In this document: piece after piece, positions 36,671 to 57,283 of the stretch
How the letters are laid out: every line of letters begins with the position of its first letter
How positions within the stretch are numbered: position 1 is the first letter of the stretch
Assembly: GCA_948470475.1 (NCBI GenBank)
Contig: OX419338.1
Span: 35,722,095 to 35,786,094, forward strand
From: Galaxea fascicularis
Lineage: Eukaryota > Cnidaria > Anthozoa > Scleractinia > Euphylliidae
Direction: 5' to 3'
DNA: 64,000 bases
Program-made: the position numbers and the translations under genes
Notes under the pieces: generated by a model
Databases searched by the model: none
Seen by the model: the letters and a program-made list of their open reading frames with translations, nothing else
What the model was told of the DNA's origin: nothing

Positions 36671-37534
36671 GACTACTCGCGGTCTAAATATTTCCTTAAA
36701 TCGCATACACCAAATATTTTATATCTCGACTATATATACAACTAAAAATACAAACAAAACAGAGAAAAATTGAAAATAGGAAACAAAAATAAGCAAACAC
36801 CACACACGATACCCAGAGTGACTTTTCTTTCTGCAAGGCTCCTCGATCTCATTGAGCCTACATACATTAGGGCAGCGCACAATTAAGCTAGTCAAACTTA
36901 TAAACTATCTAATATATATTTTTGATCTGGACATGCTTGGATGCAATACTTCATGTACGCTGACCATAGCGTGCGGGTGAACACAAGATGTGTTTGAAGA
37001 GAAAGCAAAACACCACAGGCTTCACGAGCCGTCTTTGGATCTTGAAGAGACAAAAGGAAACAAAATGTGACTCAATATTTATAGAGAGCAATCTAAAGAA
37101 CCAACCGCAAAATTCGCTTTCTTTGTGCCAAACATTTGACTGTACCAAACGTGACGGTACACTCCGGTCTCACACATTAAACACGCAGTATAGCCCATTA
37201 TGCTTCACGCGCCTCTGTTGTTGGTTTGGTTTTCACGGGAACGAGGCGTCTATTGTTTTTGAGCGCGCAGGGCATGGTGGGCAATACTGGGTCTTAATAG
37301 TGCGTTAAATTCCGTTTTTCTACCCATTCGATCATTTACAACGCTCGCGATCATACTCCAAGCACAATATTCCTCGTTCTTCCGATTACAACTGTCAGTC
37401 ACGTAGACCGACAAGGTACAATGAACAAAACAACAAAAATGACATGTCCGATTCTTATGTGAACAAAACTTCAATTGGGGTCACGCAACTTCCGGTCAGG
37501 ACAACCAATTATCACTCAAGGCCTTGTTCAGGAA
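36671..37534. other. Non-coding, no gene seen
   Basis: Short open frames (at most 106 codons at 36988-37308) with no recognisable domain. No CAMTA terminal exon was recognised here. Confidence 0.4.
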
Positions 37535-38200
37535 CTCGTGTCCACTTGGATAGGTGGACACGCAGGTAGGCAGGCGAACAGACGGACAAACAGACAAAAG
37601 TAAACACTGACAAACAAAAGCAATGGAAACTGAAGGCCAGATTTGGACAGCCAGATAGAAACCATGAATCAGACGAAGTCAAAAAACGGAGACAGATGGA
37701 CACAGGAATAAAGGAGCAACAGGGAGGCTGGAAATTGGCAAAGAGAAAGATAGATGAGAACTAGATGAGAAGACAAAAACTGTTAGATGTACAGGCAGGG
37801 TTAATGAATAGACAGAGATGAAAGCAGCAACAGGGAACAGCAAAACAGTAACACAAAACTGTCACAAAGACAGACAGACAAGCTAAACAGATACACAGAC
37901 GGAAACAGCTACAGAGAAAAAAAAAAGGTTAAGGTCATTCATAAGAAATGGACAGACAGACGAAGAAAGAAAACAGAAAGAATGCAACTGTAAGACAGAC
38001 AAGCTAAATAGATAAACAGACGGAAACAGCCACAGAGAAAAGAAAAAGTTAAGGTCATTCATAAGAAATGGATGGAGACATGGATAGACAGACGAATAAT
38101 TAAAACAGAAAGAATGCAACTGTCAGACAGACAGACAGACTTGAGATAAAAAGACAGCCGCACAGAGGAAACAGATAAAGAACAAGACCTGATGGAAGGA
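37535..38200. repeat. ACAGACAG-rich tandem repeat field
   Basis: Purine-rich DNA (plus strand) made of degenerate ACAGACAG/GACAAAC units. It includes two higher-order copies of about 121 bp starting at about 37873 and 37994 (GACAGACAAGCTAAA..., CAGACGGAAACAGC, GTTAAGGTCATTCATAAGAA). Minus-strand open frames across it are low-complexity and are not genes. Confidence 0.85.
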
Positions 38201-38269
38201 CGAATGACAGACAGCACTGAGCAAAGCAAATACAATTGAACGACAAAGAAAACAACAACAACGTTTTAC

Positions 38270-49463
<11,194 letters not shown>

Positions 49464-49950
49464 TCCAAGATTTCCAGGGAGATTTCACCGCGAAATTTAT
49501 TGCCCGGCGCGACAGTGGGAAGGTGAAATCCCTTTGGTGACTGCAATTCCACAGCCAATTTGTTCTCATGCTAGTTTATGTCTCATAGAAATTAATGAGG
49601 CCAAGATCATTGGAAGATAGCGTGGAGTCATGCAGGAAATCACTTTTTCAGCACACTCGATCATAACAACACACCTGCCGCCATACCTTTCCTGTTCCAT
49701 TTAAGCGGCAATGAAACGAAGCTGAGCCTGCGAACAAAACTTCACTGGTTAGCAACAAGCAGAAGGAAAACAACCAGTTGTCCTGTCATGTAACGGTACT
49801 ACAGTGTCACTCCTTCACTCATTAGCTCTGGCCATACATACATGGATCACTGTCATTCTAACCCTGTTCCAAAAACGAATAAACTTTGAGTCACAAAATG
49901 CATGTATAATGATTGTAGGGGGTTGAGCAGAAATCTTGCCCTGACCTGCT
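49464..49950. promoter_or_regulatory. 5' flank of CAMTA
   Basis: This is immediately upstream of the ATG of the minus-strand CAMTA gene and must hold its 5' UTR or promoter unless a further non-coding exon exists. I see no TATA box or other decisive motif. A small hairpin at about 49972-50028 lies just beyond it. Confidence 0.35.
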
Positions 49951-50153
49951 ACATGTAGACTAGCCCGTGAATACAGCCGCCTCTCATTGCTCCTGGCCCC
50001 CGAGGGGTGATGAGAGGCAGCTGTACTCACATACAAGTGGTGGGACAGAGAATTAACTCTGGAGTGCTAATAGAAACCCATGAAAAACCCACTGGACGTT
50101 AGCCCTAGTATAGGGTATCAGGGAACCACACGAGGCAAAGAAAAAATTCTTAT

Positions 50154-50226
50154 GACCTCGGTGGGAATCGAACCCACGACCTCCGGATTAGATCTACCGT
50201 TGCTCTGCCGACTAAGCTACGAGGTC
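50154..50226 (-). tRNA. tRNA-like sequence in the left arm (probably not a functional tRNA)
   Basis: The acceptor stem GACCTCG/CGAGGTC pairs fully, the D stem GCTT/GAGC pairs with one G-T, and the T arm GTGGG-TTCGATT-CCCAC is perfect. Box A (TAGCTTAGTCGG) and box B (GGTTCGATTCC) match the polymerase III consensus. The anticodon arm (CGG...CCG around a long loop with ATCTAA) pairs badly, though it resembles a tRNA-Arg(TCT) arm with an insertion. So it is tRNA-derived and perhaps transcribed, but unlikely to serve in translation. Confidence 0.5.
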
Positions 50227-50230
50227 GGAC

Positions 50231-50419
50231 AGAGAAAGTCGGGGACGATTAAGATGGTGAATCGCGGCGAAGAGAAAGTAAGGGTACATATATATGTTGT
50301 GCCGCGTAGCACTATAAACACATACAAGTGGTTTATAGTGCTACGCGGCACAACATTTATATGTACCCTTACTTTCTCTTCGCCGCGATTCACCATCTTA
50401 ATCGTAACCGACTTTCTCT
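50231..50419. repeat. Nested palindrome present only in the left arm
   Basis: AGAGAAAGTCGG at 50231 pairs with CCGACTTTCTCT ending at 50419. The arms run through ACGATTAAGATGGTGAATCG, GGCGAAGAGAAAGTAAGGG and TTGTGCCGCGTAGCACTATA to a 13-base centre near 50318-50332. The corresponding point of the right arm reads straight from AGAGAAAG to CGGTCAGTG, so this is an insertion. Its centre repeats the outer right end of the host element (51335-51372). Confidence 0.85.
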
Positions 50420-51135
50420 GCGGTCAGTGTAAAACGCAGACTGCAGACTGCAGACTGCAGACTGCAGACCGGGGGTAAAATGCAGACTGAGGGTAAAATG
50501 CAGACTGCAGACCAGGGATAAATTGCACACTGGTGTAAAAGTAACGAAATAATAAAGAGTCGCAATCACGAGGGAAGTTCTCATGTTTTGATAATTACAA
50601 GTTCCGCTCAAACTACGCCGGTCTATGAACAAAGAAAGAACATCTGTGATATGTCTTTCAGGCAACCACGTGGAAATATTTAGGTAAAAATTTTATTCGT
50701 CATTCATTTCGAGGATCTCTTTCAAACATTCGTGGTGTTCCGGTCCGTGTTTACGGAGTTTACAGTCAGCGGTAAAAACAAAATGTCTACCCTGAATCCA
50801 GGGGTTTAACATCCGGTCGCGCACTGAGAACAGTGCTAAGGGCCGATTCAGAATATTTATTCAAAGTGGCCACTACATGAATAAAAGGTGAGAATTTTAT
50901 TCGTCTATAATTGATATGTAGTCTCCTTTGCAGCCCTCACCTATGTTTGGGGAGAAACCGTTGCGTGACGACCCTAAGTGACTAACTGATAAGTAGGCAA
51001 CGTGGTATATCACGTTACTTCTTCACCTCCAGTCTGCATTTTATCCCTGGTCTGCAGTCTGCATTTTACCCCCGGTCTGCAGTCTGCAGTCTGCAGTCTG
51101 CAGTCTGCGTTTTACACTGACCGCTTTCTCTGTCC

Positions 51136-51208
51136 GATCTCGTAGCTTAGTCGGCAGAGCAACGGTAGATCTAATCCGGAGGTCGTGGGTTCGATTCCCA
51201 CCGAGATC
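51136..51208 (+). tRNA. tRNA-like sequence in the right arm (probably not a functional tRNA)
   Basis: It is identical to the left-arm copy except that the acceptor stem is GATCTCG/CGAGATC. The third pair is T-A where the left copy has C-G, so pairing is kept. D arm, defective anticodon arm, T arm, box A and box B are the same. Confidence 0.5.
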
Positions 51209-51397
51209 ATAAGAATTTTTTCTTTGCCTCGTGTGGTTCCCTGATACCCTTTACTAGGGCTAACGCCCAGTGGATTTTTCATGGGTTTCTATTAGCACTT
51301 TAATTTATACTCCAGAGTTAATTCCCTGTCCCACCACTTGTATGTGTTTATAGTGCTACGCGGCACAACATATAGCTGTATTCATAGGCTACATGTG

Positions 51398-52011
51398 GAT
51401 TACATCAGGTTATTTTTAGCACTCTATTTTGACCTGATACTCGGGCTAAAATAGAGTAATATATTATCTCTTATTGCTCAGACTCTAGAATTTTCATTGA
51501 CCTCATTGACTGTTTTTTTTTTGTTTGGTTTTTGGCTTTGCAAAAGCACCTTACACACAGCCTTTGCAGATTTTAAGCATAGGTTTGACCAGTCTGACAG
51601 TGGGTAGACTGGGTATTGGGGTAGGTGGGAGGGAAAGGCTAACCTCAACTCTACCCTCCCCTGGCCCTCTCTTGTACACATGACATGAAAGACTGGGTGT
51701 ACAATGGTGGGGGAGTGAGAGAAACAATATCATTAATGGTTTTATCACATGAGCCAAGATTCAAGAGGTAACATTTCGAGCTTCATCACTTTGTCAGGGA
51801 TTTGTTCTGCCAAGCGTTAGCTAATCAACAGTGCAAAGTGCAAACACAAGAAAATGTCACTGCACAATATTATTAGCTTTATTGAGCCTGCATATTGAAA
51901 TACATTGCACTCACAAAATAATTAATAATCACATCATAATCAGTGTCAACCAGTTACAAAAATTCAACCAATTATGAATCAAAGTTAATCAATGACTTGG
52001 TAAAAAGAGTA
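51398..52011. other. Non-coding between CAMTA and VAMP, no gene seen
   Basis: Only short, low-complexity open frames. A phrase at about 51735-51790 (CAAGAGGTAACATTTCGAGC) resembles the downstream part of repeat C and may be a remnant. Confidence 0.4.
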
Positions 52012-52045
52012 CTAAAGTGTGACATCACAAAAAATTAAATCTGTG
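52012..52045. repeat. Solitary end of the 52.4-kb inverted-repeat element
   Basis: CTAAAGTGTGACATCACAAA and the following AAATTAAATCTGTG nearly match the left end of the element at 52377-52749 in the same orientation, about 365 bases upstream of it. Confidence 0.7.
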
Positions 52046-52376
52046 CAAACTCTTTGCCTACGCTGAGCTCAAAAATTGTTATACTTCACGGATAGCATGC
52101 TGGAACGAATACTGTGACTACAGCTAGATTACAGTTGATATGTACAGTTGAGGTACAATATGTAATTGTGCTAATAAAGCTAAGGTGATTGGTTGTTGCA
52201 CATTCCATGACTATGGCCGCATATTTATTTATTATACATCAATATACCTTTCATGCACCTGGGCTTATCAATGCATCCAGTGTTGTAGTAAGAACGCTAA
52301 AGAATGCTAGCTATCAGACCCCTGATCCCCCTGGTTTGGTCTAGATTTATATTAATAACAAGTTATCAATATCCAC

Positions 52377-52749
52377 CTAAAGTGTGACGTCACAAAAAAT
52401 TAAATCTGTGAAATTATGAGATTGGGCACCATTTTCGAATGGAGTATCCTTAAAATAGGTTCCTTGCCAAAACTTAGCTCTTAATTGTAATTCCCAGCTG
52501 AAATATGAAGGATTGAAATTTGATACTGCCCCATATAAATGTTGAGTCTGTTCTAAACTGAAGGAACAGAAACAAATTTTGAAGGGTTTGTATGGAATGC
52601 CATCAAACTTTGATCCCTTATATCTCTACCGGGAATTGCAATTTGGAGCTAATTTTTGGGATGAGGATGTCTTTTAGCATGCTCTATAAGAAGATGGAAT
52701 CATATCCCATAACTTCAAAAATTTTATTTTTGTGACATCATCACTTTAG
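52377..52749. mobile_element. 373-bp foldback element with degenerate arms
   Basis: CTAAAGTGTGACGTCACAAA at the left is mirrored by TTTGTGACATCATCACTTTAG at the right with a small gap. Inverted similarity continues inward for about 160 bp per arm, for example CCAAAACTTAGCTC facing GAGCTAATTTTTGG and TTGTAATTCCC facing GGGAATTGCAA. No coding capacity. Confidence 0.75.
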
Positions 52750-54256
52750 AACTCTATAACAGGCTTGACACTTAACAAGTACATGAAGAGCACACTTCAT
52801 GTCTAGAGCTAGGAAATCACATTGTCTCAATGACACCAAAGAAAAATCAGCCTTCAATCGTCACACTCAAAACAATATCATACTGTTTTTTTTAAGAATA
52901 ATGCAATGTAAATGCAAGATACTACCAACAAATGATGTCAGTTACAGACACTAAACAATATTATTTTCCGTATTTACCCTATGGATCACTTCCACTACAG
53001 TATCTTTATTTGCAAGAGTAAGTGCATGTATCATTGTTTTAGTCACAAAATGCTGAGACTCAAGTTAGCTGTCTTGAAAGTTAATTTAAATAATATTGAA
53101 AAGCACAAGTATAGAAAGCCACATGCATACCCTCTCATGGAGAATTCAATAAGGCAACACATATTACAAATTCCCCACAAAGAAGACACTTATTTAAGGG
53201 CAAGGCACTTCCTATAATCTTTAGCATCCAAGACAGTGCTTTGTCAAGTGTTCATGCAATGTACTAGATAAACTTTGTTTATCGTAGTTTAAAATCTCCG
53301 GCGCTATCTCTGCGGTAGGAAATTATGTTCATGCAATATCAAAAAAAATGCAGCACTGCATTAAAAATAGTTAAGTCTATTACAATGTTCTTCTCAGTTC
53401 ATACCAACACAAATACCATTGAAATTAAATCATTTTTCCATCCAAGTCACTGACAAACAAGAGAAACACTAATGACTGATGAGTTAACACAAACAATTGT
53501 CACAGTTTGGAGTAGATTTGACTGGCTGCATTAAAAGTCAAGGTCAGCTTTGAGGCATAAACAAAAATATGGTATTTAAAAAAATCAGTTCATCTTAAGA
53601 GTCCAGTTGTTCAAAGCAGGATTACGCATAATAACTGTGACACCAGCTCAAATGGCCAGATGAAAACCTTGGTCCCAGCTGTGGATTAGCTCTAATCAGC
53701 TTTAAACTAAGTGGACCCAGTACTGTTTGAATTTAAAGCAAGTCTTGTCAGGTTGTCCTGGACATGTTTTCCTTGCTGTTGTCATAACGGCAGGAAAGTA
53801 ACTTTTCATCCTCTTTTGCATGAGAGGAAAACTACATCCATGCTAACTATCCAACAGGGCATACACAGTATTGGAATTTGATTCCCTGTTCACTCCCACT
53901 TCCCCTTAATTAGTAATTCCTTCATAAAATTTCAATTCAGTAATTCTTTACTTCCGTATGTAATGGTCGTGCATTACACAAGATAACACTTCACTGAGGA
54001 ATGCACTATGATCTGCTCCATTGATTACTATTCCAAACTGTACTAATAAAGTCGCTAAGCACTATTCAAATGTTTAAGTGTCACCTCATTGTGACCATGC
54101 TAAGACTGTAGATTACTACGTATGCCATTATTCAAATAAACAAACTCAACAACTACAGGTTATTATTAGTATTATTATATATAAGAGCTACAAAACAATA
54201 ACTTTTCAGTGGTAAAAAGAGGTTATTCCCACTTTTCAGTGCACAATCAAGAACTC
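52750..54256. other. 3' flank of VAMP, no gene seen
   Basis: About 1.5 kb beyond the stop of the minus-strand VAMP gene, presumably including its 3' UTR. Open frames are at most 78 codons without recognisable features. Confidence 0.4.
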
Positions 54257-56819
54257 TTAAGACTTCAATGCTGACTTAGATGTAGGCGCAGGGGTAGTTT
54301 TTCCTGATGAGCTGCCACTGGTAGATTTGTTATTTAACACCACCCAAACTGAGAGAGAGAAAACAAGAACACAAATTAATAAGACTGCAACTTGTATGGA
54401 TCAGTAGTCTTATGTATCAAGAGAATTCAACCCAAAACAGTGAAACAAAGCCTAAAATTATAATGCAGCGTGAGCACATACATGTAATTTGATGACAGAA
54501 GCTGACTACTATCACATGACACAAGGATAGTTTCCATGGAAGCAACCACTTCTCAAAACCCATTGCTTAACACTCTGACTACACTGCTTTTTTGCCACCA
54601 TGTTAAAAAAAACCCAGACAATTTCATTCTGGTGATCAAGCTGGCCCATATAAATACAGTTTTTAGCCACAACACCAAAGCCCTGTCATTATTGTGGAAC
54701 TAGATGGGCATATACAAAAAGCATCTGGGGATTCCAATTCTTACGAATCAATGGGTTGTTTTCCCATCAAATTATCTAGGGATTTACCCCAACATATCTG
54801 GGGAAATCCCTAAAGGTTGACAGCCAAGGTTGCTGTACTATGTAACTTGAGAAGATCTGTCATGAGACCATTCACCTTTCTTGATGAGAGAAATATACCT
54901 TCTTAAAACATGTACGATGAGATTTCAGCTACCACAAGTTCGAGGGACTACCATAAGTTTACACAAAACCTTAAGACCAGGTAAATAAAAGGGGTAAAAA
55001 CAGTTGAGAATCAATGCCAACTTACGAACTATGGCAGCTATAATAACAATGATCACCACAATAAGAATGATCCACATCTGTACATGACAAAGCAAAGTCA
55101 AAATGTGGTTAAAACACAAAGAAAAATCCAATAGTGTTGGTTAAGGTCAAAGTTTGCATGACTTTAAAGAGTAGTTGGAAAACCTTTTTTTTAGTTGTGC
55201 TTACAAAAATAAAATGATTCAGTAAACCAGCTCCATTGTCAACTGAATTCCAACATGATGGGAAATTTTGTTAACATTACCTACAGGCTTTATTTTTGTT
55301 AGATCTTCCTGCCAGATGGAATTTGAAACCTAAACAAAGACGTAAGTTCTCACCTTTTGGCACCTTGAAAACAAAAGGTAACATAATTCCCTACAGTGAT
55401 CCAGATTTCTCTCATTATAACATTGAAAAGGAAGATGCTTTTTCCTGTATCAGGTGTAATCACAAATGAAAACAGACTTCTAGAAAGGTAAAATGTCGGC
55501 AAAGATAGCAGAACCACAGATCTGGTTTCAGATACAACTAAATTTATCGCTGAAATGGTGATATATTACACAGCTCACTACATTTACACAAACAGCTTAA
55601 ATTTTGGGAGCCAAACAGATTGTGATTGGCCAGTTACAATATTATTATAAACATAATGGATAGGACCCCAAATAAACCTTGCAATTCTGCCACCACATCT
55701 TGCGCTTTAACCGTGCAGCACTGTGCTCAAACTGGGAGGCTCCAGCTTGCAACTGATCTGTGGACAACAGAGAAAACATTAAGTGAATAAAGGGGGTAGT
55801 TTCTGAAGAAACTGTGGTGCTGCGTCGGTGGGGAAGAAGTAGACAAAAGTTTGGTATTATCAACAGAGTTGATAGTGTAAATTGACCACCGTACCGGGAT
55901 TAAACTACTACAGGTAAATCACAGAATTTGACAAAAAAATTTTGCCCTAGCAAATTTTTTCTCTTTTGAAGTCACTTAGTTAATAAGCCAATGAAACAGA
56001 GACTCTTCTGGCTTGAGCCAACTTCTAGGCCCACTGGAGACGGAAAAGGAGATTCTGCTGGCAGGAGATGACAGGCCACAAATGTATATACTATGAGCAT
56101 GCATGTCCCTATATGTAAGTGAGCTTAAAGAAAATGAAGACAAACATTTACATGTATTGGAACCAATTCAATTTTGTTCAGTTTCAATAATTGCGGATAT
56201 AAGTTATTTCAAGAACCTAATTTTGAGGAAACATCGTCAGGCAGTAAATTATGATCATACTATTTACTCTCATTGAGTCTTAGATCACCGCTAAAATTAA
56301 CCATATTACCATAACAAATCGTTATGTATCTTTTCAGCAGATGGATGAAGAATCTCAAGTTTGAGGTGTAAACACATTTTCATGACAAATGATCGAAAAG
56401 TCAACCGAAAACAAAATGCTCAGTCCATTTACCAGCACGAGAATCAAGTTCTGATAACTTCGCATCCCTCTCCAACACTTTATCAACATTAACCTTCATA
56501 ATGTCCACAACCTAAACAAGAATCAAAACACAACGGAACAGAATTAAGCTTAAATAACAATCGTAACGTGCTAAACGAAAAACGCAAGACATCTTCAAGA
56601 TGAGAGTGCACCCTTTCACCTCCACGACATTTGCTCAACTTAGGACTTCCGACTGTGACAAAAGATGAACAGCAGAAATACAGAAGGAAGCAAATACTTG
56701 ACGAGATCTTCGCACGTAATTTTTGCAAGTAGTTTTCGAACCAAAACGTTAGACAGTTTCAAATTGTTAAAATTACCTCATCAACCTGGGCTTGTGTCTG
56801 TTGTAATCTTTTGTTCGAC
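54257..56819 (-). CDS. VAMP: Synaptobrevin/VAMP (R-SNARE), five exons found, first exon missing
   Basis: Exons on the minus strand: 56819-56777, 56511-56433, 55757-55678, 55077-55026, 54348-54257, all GT-AG with matching phases (114 residues plus stop). The product is a vesicle-anchored SNARE that zippers with syntaxin and SNAP-25 type proteins to drive fusion. It starts [14 protein letters not shown], continues [20 protein letters not shown] (with the zero-layer Arg in LERD), then [20 protein letters not shown] and WQNCK, which is the VAMP1/2/3 pattern. One membrane segment follows ([17 protein letters not shown]), then a luminal tail of about 30 residues rich in Ser, Thr and Lys ending SALKS. 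That tail is longer than the few residues of vertebrate VAMP2. The start codon and short N-terminal exon lie upstream of 56819 and could not be identified; the exon at 56819 begins in the last base of a codon. Confidence 0.92.
55784..55905. repeat. Dispersed repeat C, copy 2, in a VAMP intron
   Basis: Same orientation and blocks as 44305-44450 (AGGGGGTAGTTTCT, AAACTGTGGTGCTGCGT, CAACAGAGTTGATAGTGTAA). It ends about 27 bases upstream, in the sense of the gene, of the 3' splice site at 55757/55758. Confidence 0.8.
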
Positions 56820-57283
56820 CTAAAAGAGAAAGGAACAGAGTTTTCAATTTCCAAATAATCGAAGGTTCTCCATTTTAGTCGAAGTTTGAAGGGCGCAGCA
56901 ACTTGGAAGTAGGGCCCGCCAAATTTTGACCAACAACTTAAAACAAGACGAAGAAGAAGTCGATCAAAATGTACTGTTAAATGTACAATAGTCAACAAAG
57001 GGTAAGGTAGTTCCTACATTTTGACGACTTGTGGTTCGCACCCGGGTCAAGCAAATAGAGCAATTACGAAAATTTTAACAGCCTTCTTATTTTCCTGCCT
57101 TATGAGCTCCACAGTGACGTCAATCGGAAAAAGAGCCGCCGGTACAAATCTAGCGGTGTTCCCCATTAGCGTGAAATCGAGGTCACCGGGTTCACTGCAC
57201 GTGTGGATAAACTTGCATCAGAATATCTTGCCAAAAGTCTGGAAAATCTTCAATATTTCCTTTAGATCTCTGTTTGCGTCTTG
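56820..57283. promoter_or_regulatory. Shared VAMP/ATAD3 head-to-head promoter region
   Basis: VAMP runs leftward and ATAD3 rightward from this 464-base interval, which must hold the ATAD3 5' UTR and probably the first VAMP exon. I see no TATA box. ATG-TAG at about 57016 on the minus strand cannot start VAMP. Open frames over it on both strands are not recognisable proteins. Confidence 0.5.

Larger units (their letters stand above)
49951..51397. mobile_element. 1.4-kb composite inverted-repeat element with a tRNA-like sequence in each arm
   Basis: Going inward, the left side (49951 onward) and the right side (51397 backward) carry the same blocks in inverted order. These are ACATGTAG/CTACATGT; ATACAAGTGGTGGGACAG; CTAATAGAAACCCATGAAAA; CACACGAGGCAAAGAAAAAA; a 73-base tRNA-like sequence; CAGTGTAAAACGCAGACTGC; and runs of CAGACTG with GGGGGTAAAATG. 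Arms are about 300 bp and about 95% alike apart from insertions. The unique centre (about 50530-51025) has no open frame of note. The left arm alone contains an extra palindrome (50231-50419). No transposase or reverse transcriptase is present, so it would depend on other elements or is a rearranged SINE dimer. Confidence 0.8.

Noticed and set aside
37512..38119. Cys/Phe/Leu-rich minus-strand frames, considered as a CAMTA terminal exon
   Set aside because: They are translations of the ACAGACAG tandem repeat and lack the AARKI-type sequence expected of a CAMTA tail.
50430..50520. CAGACTG repeats considered as a CRISPR-like array
   Set aside because: Short contiguous repeats without spacers, in an animal genome, and mirrored in the other arm of the inverted-repeat element.
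57008..57016. Minus-strand ATG with good context as the VAMP start
   Set aside because: It is followed at once by TAG and no donor splits it, so it cannot encode the missing N-terminus.
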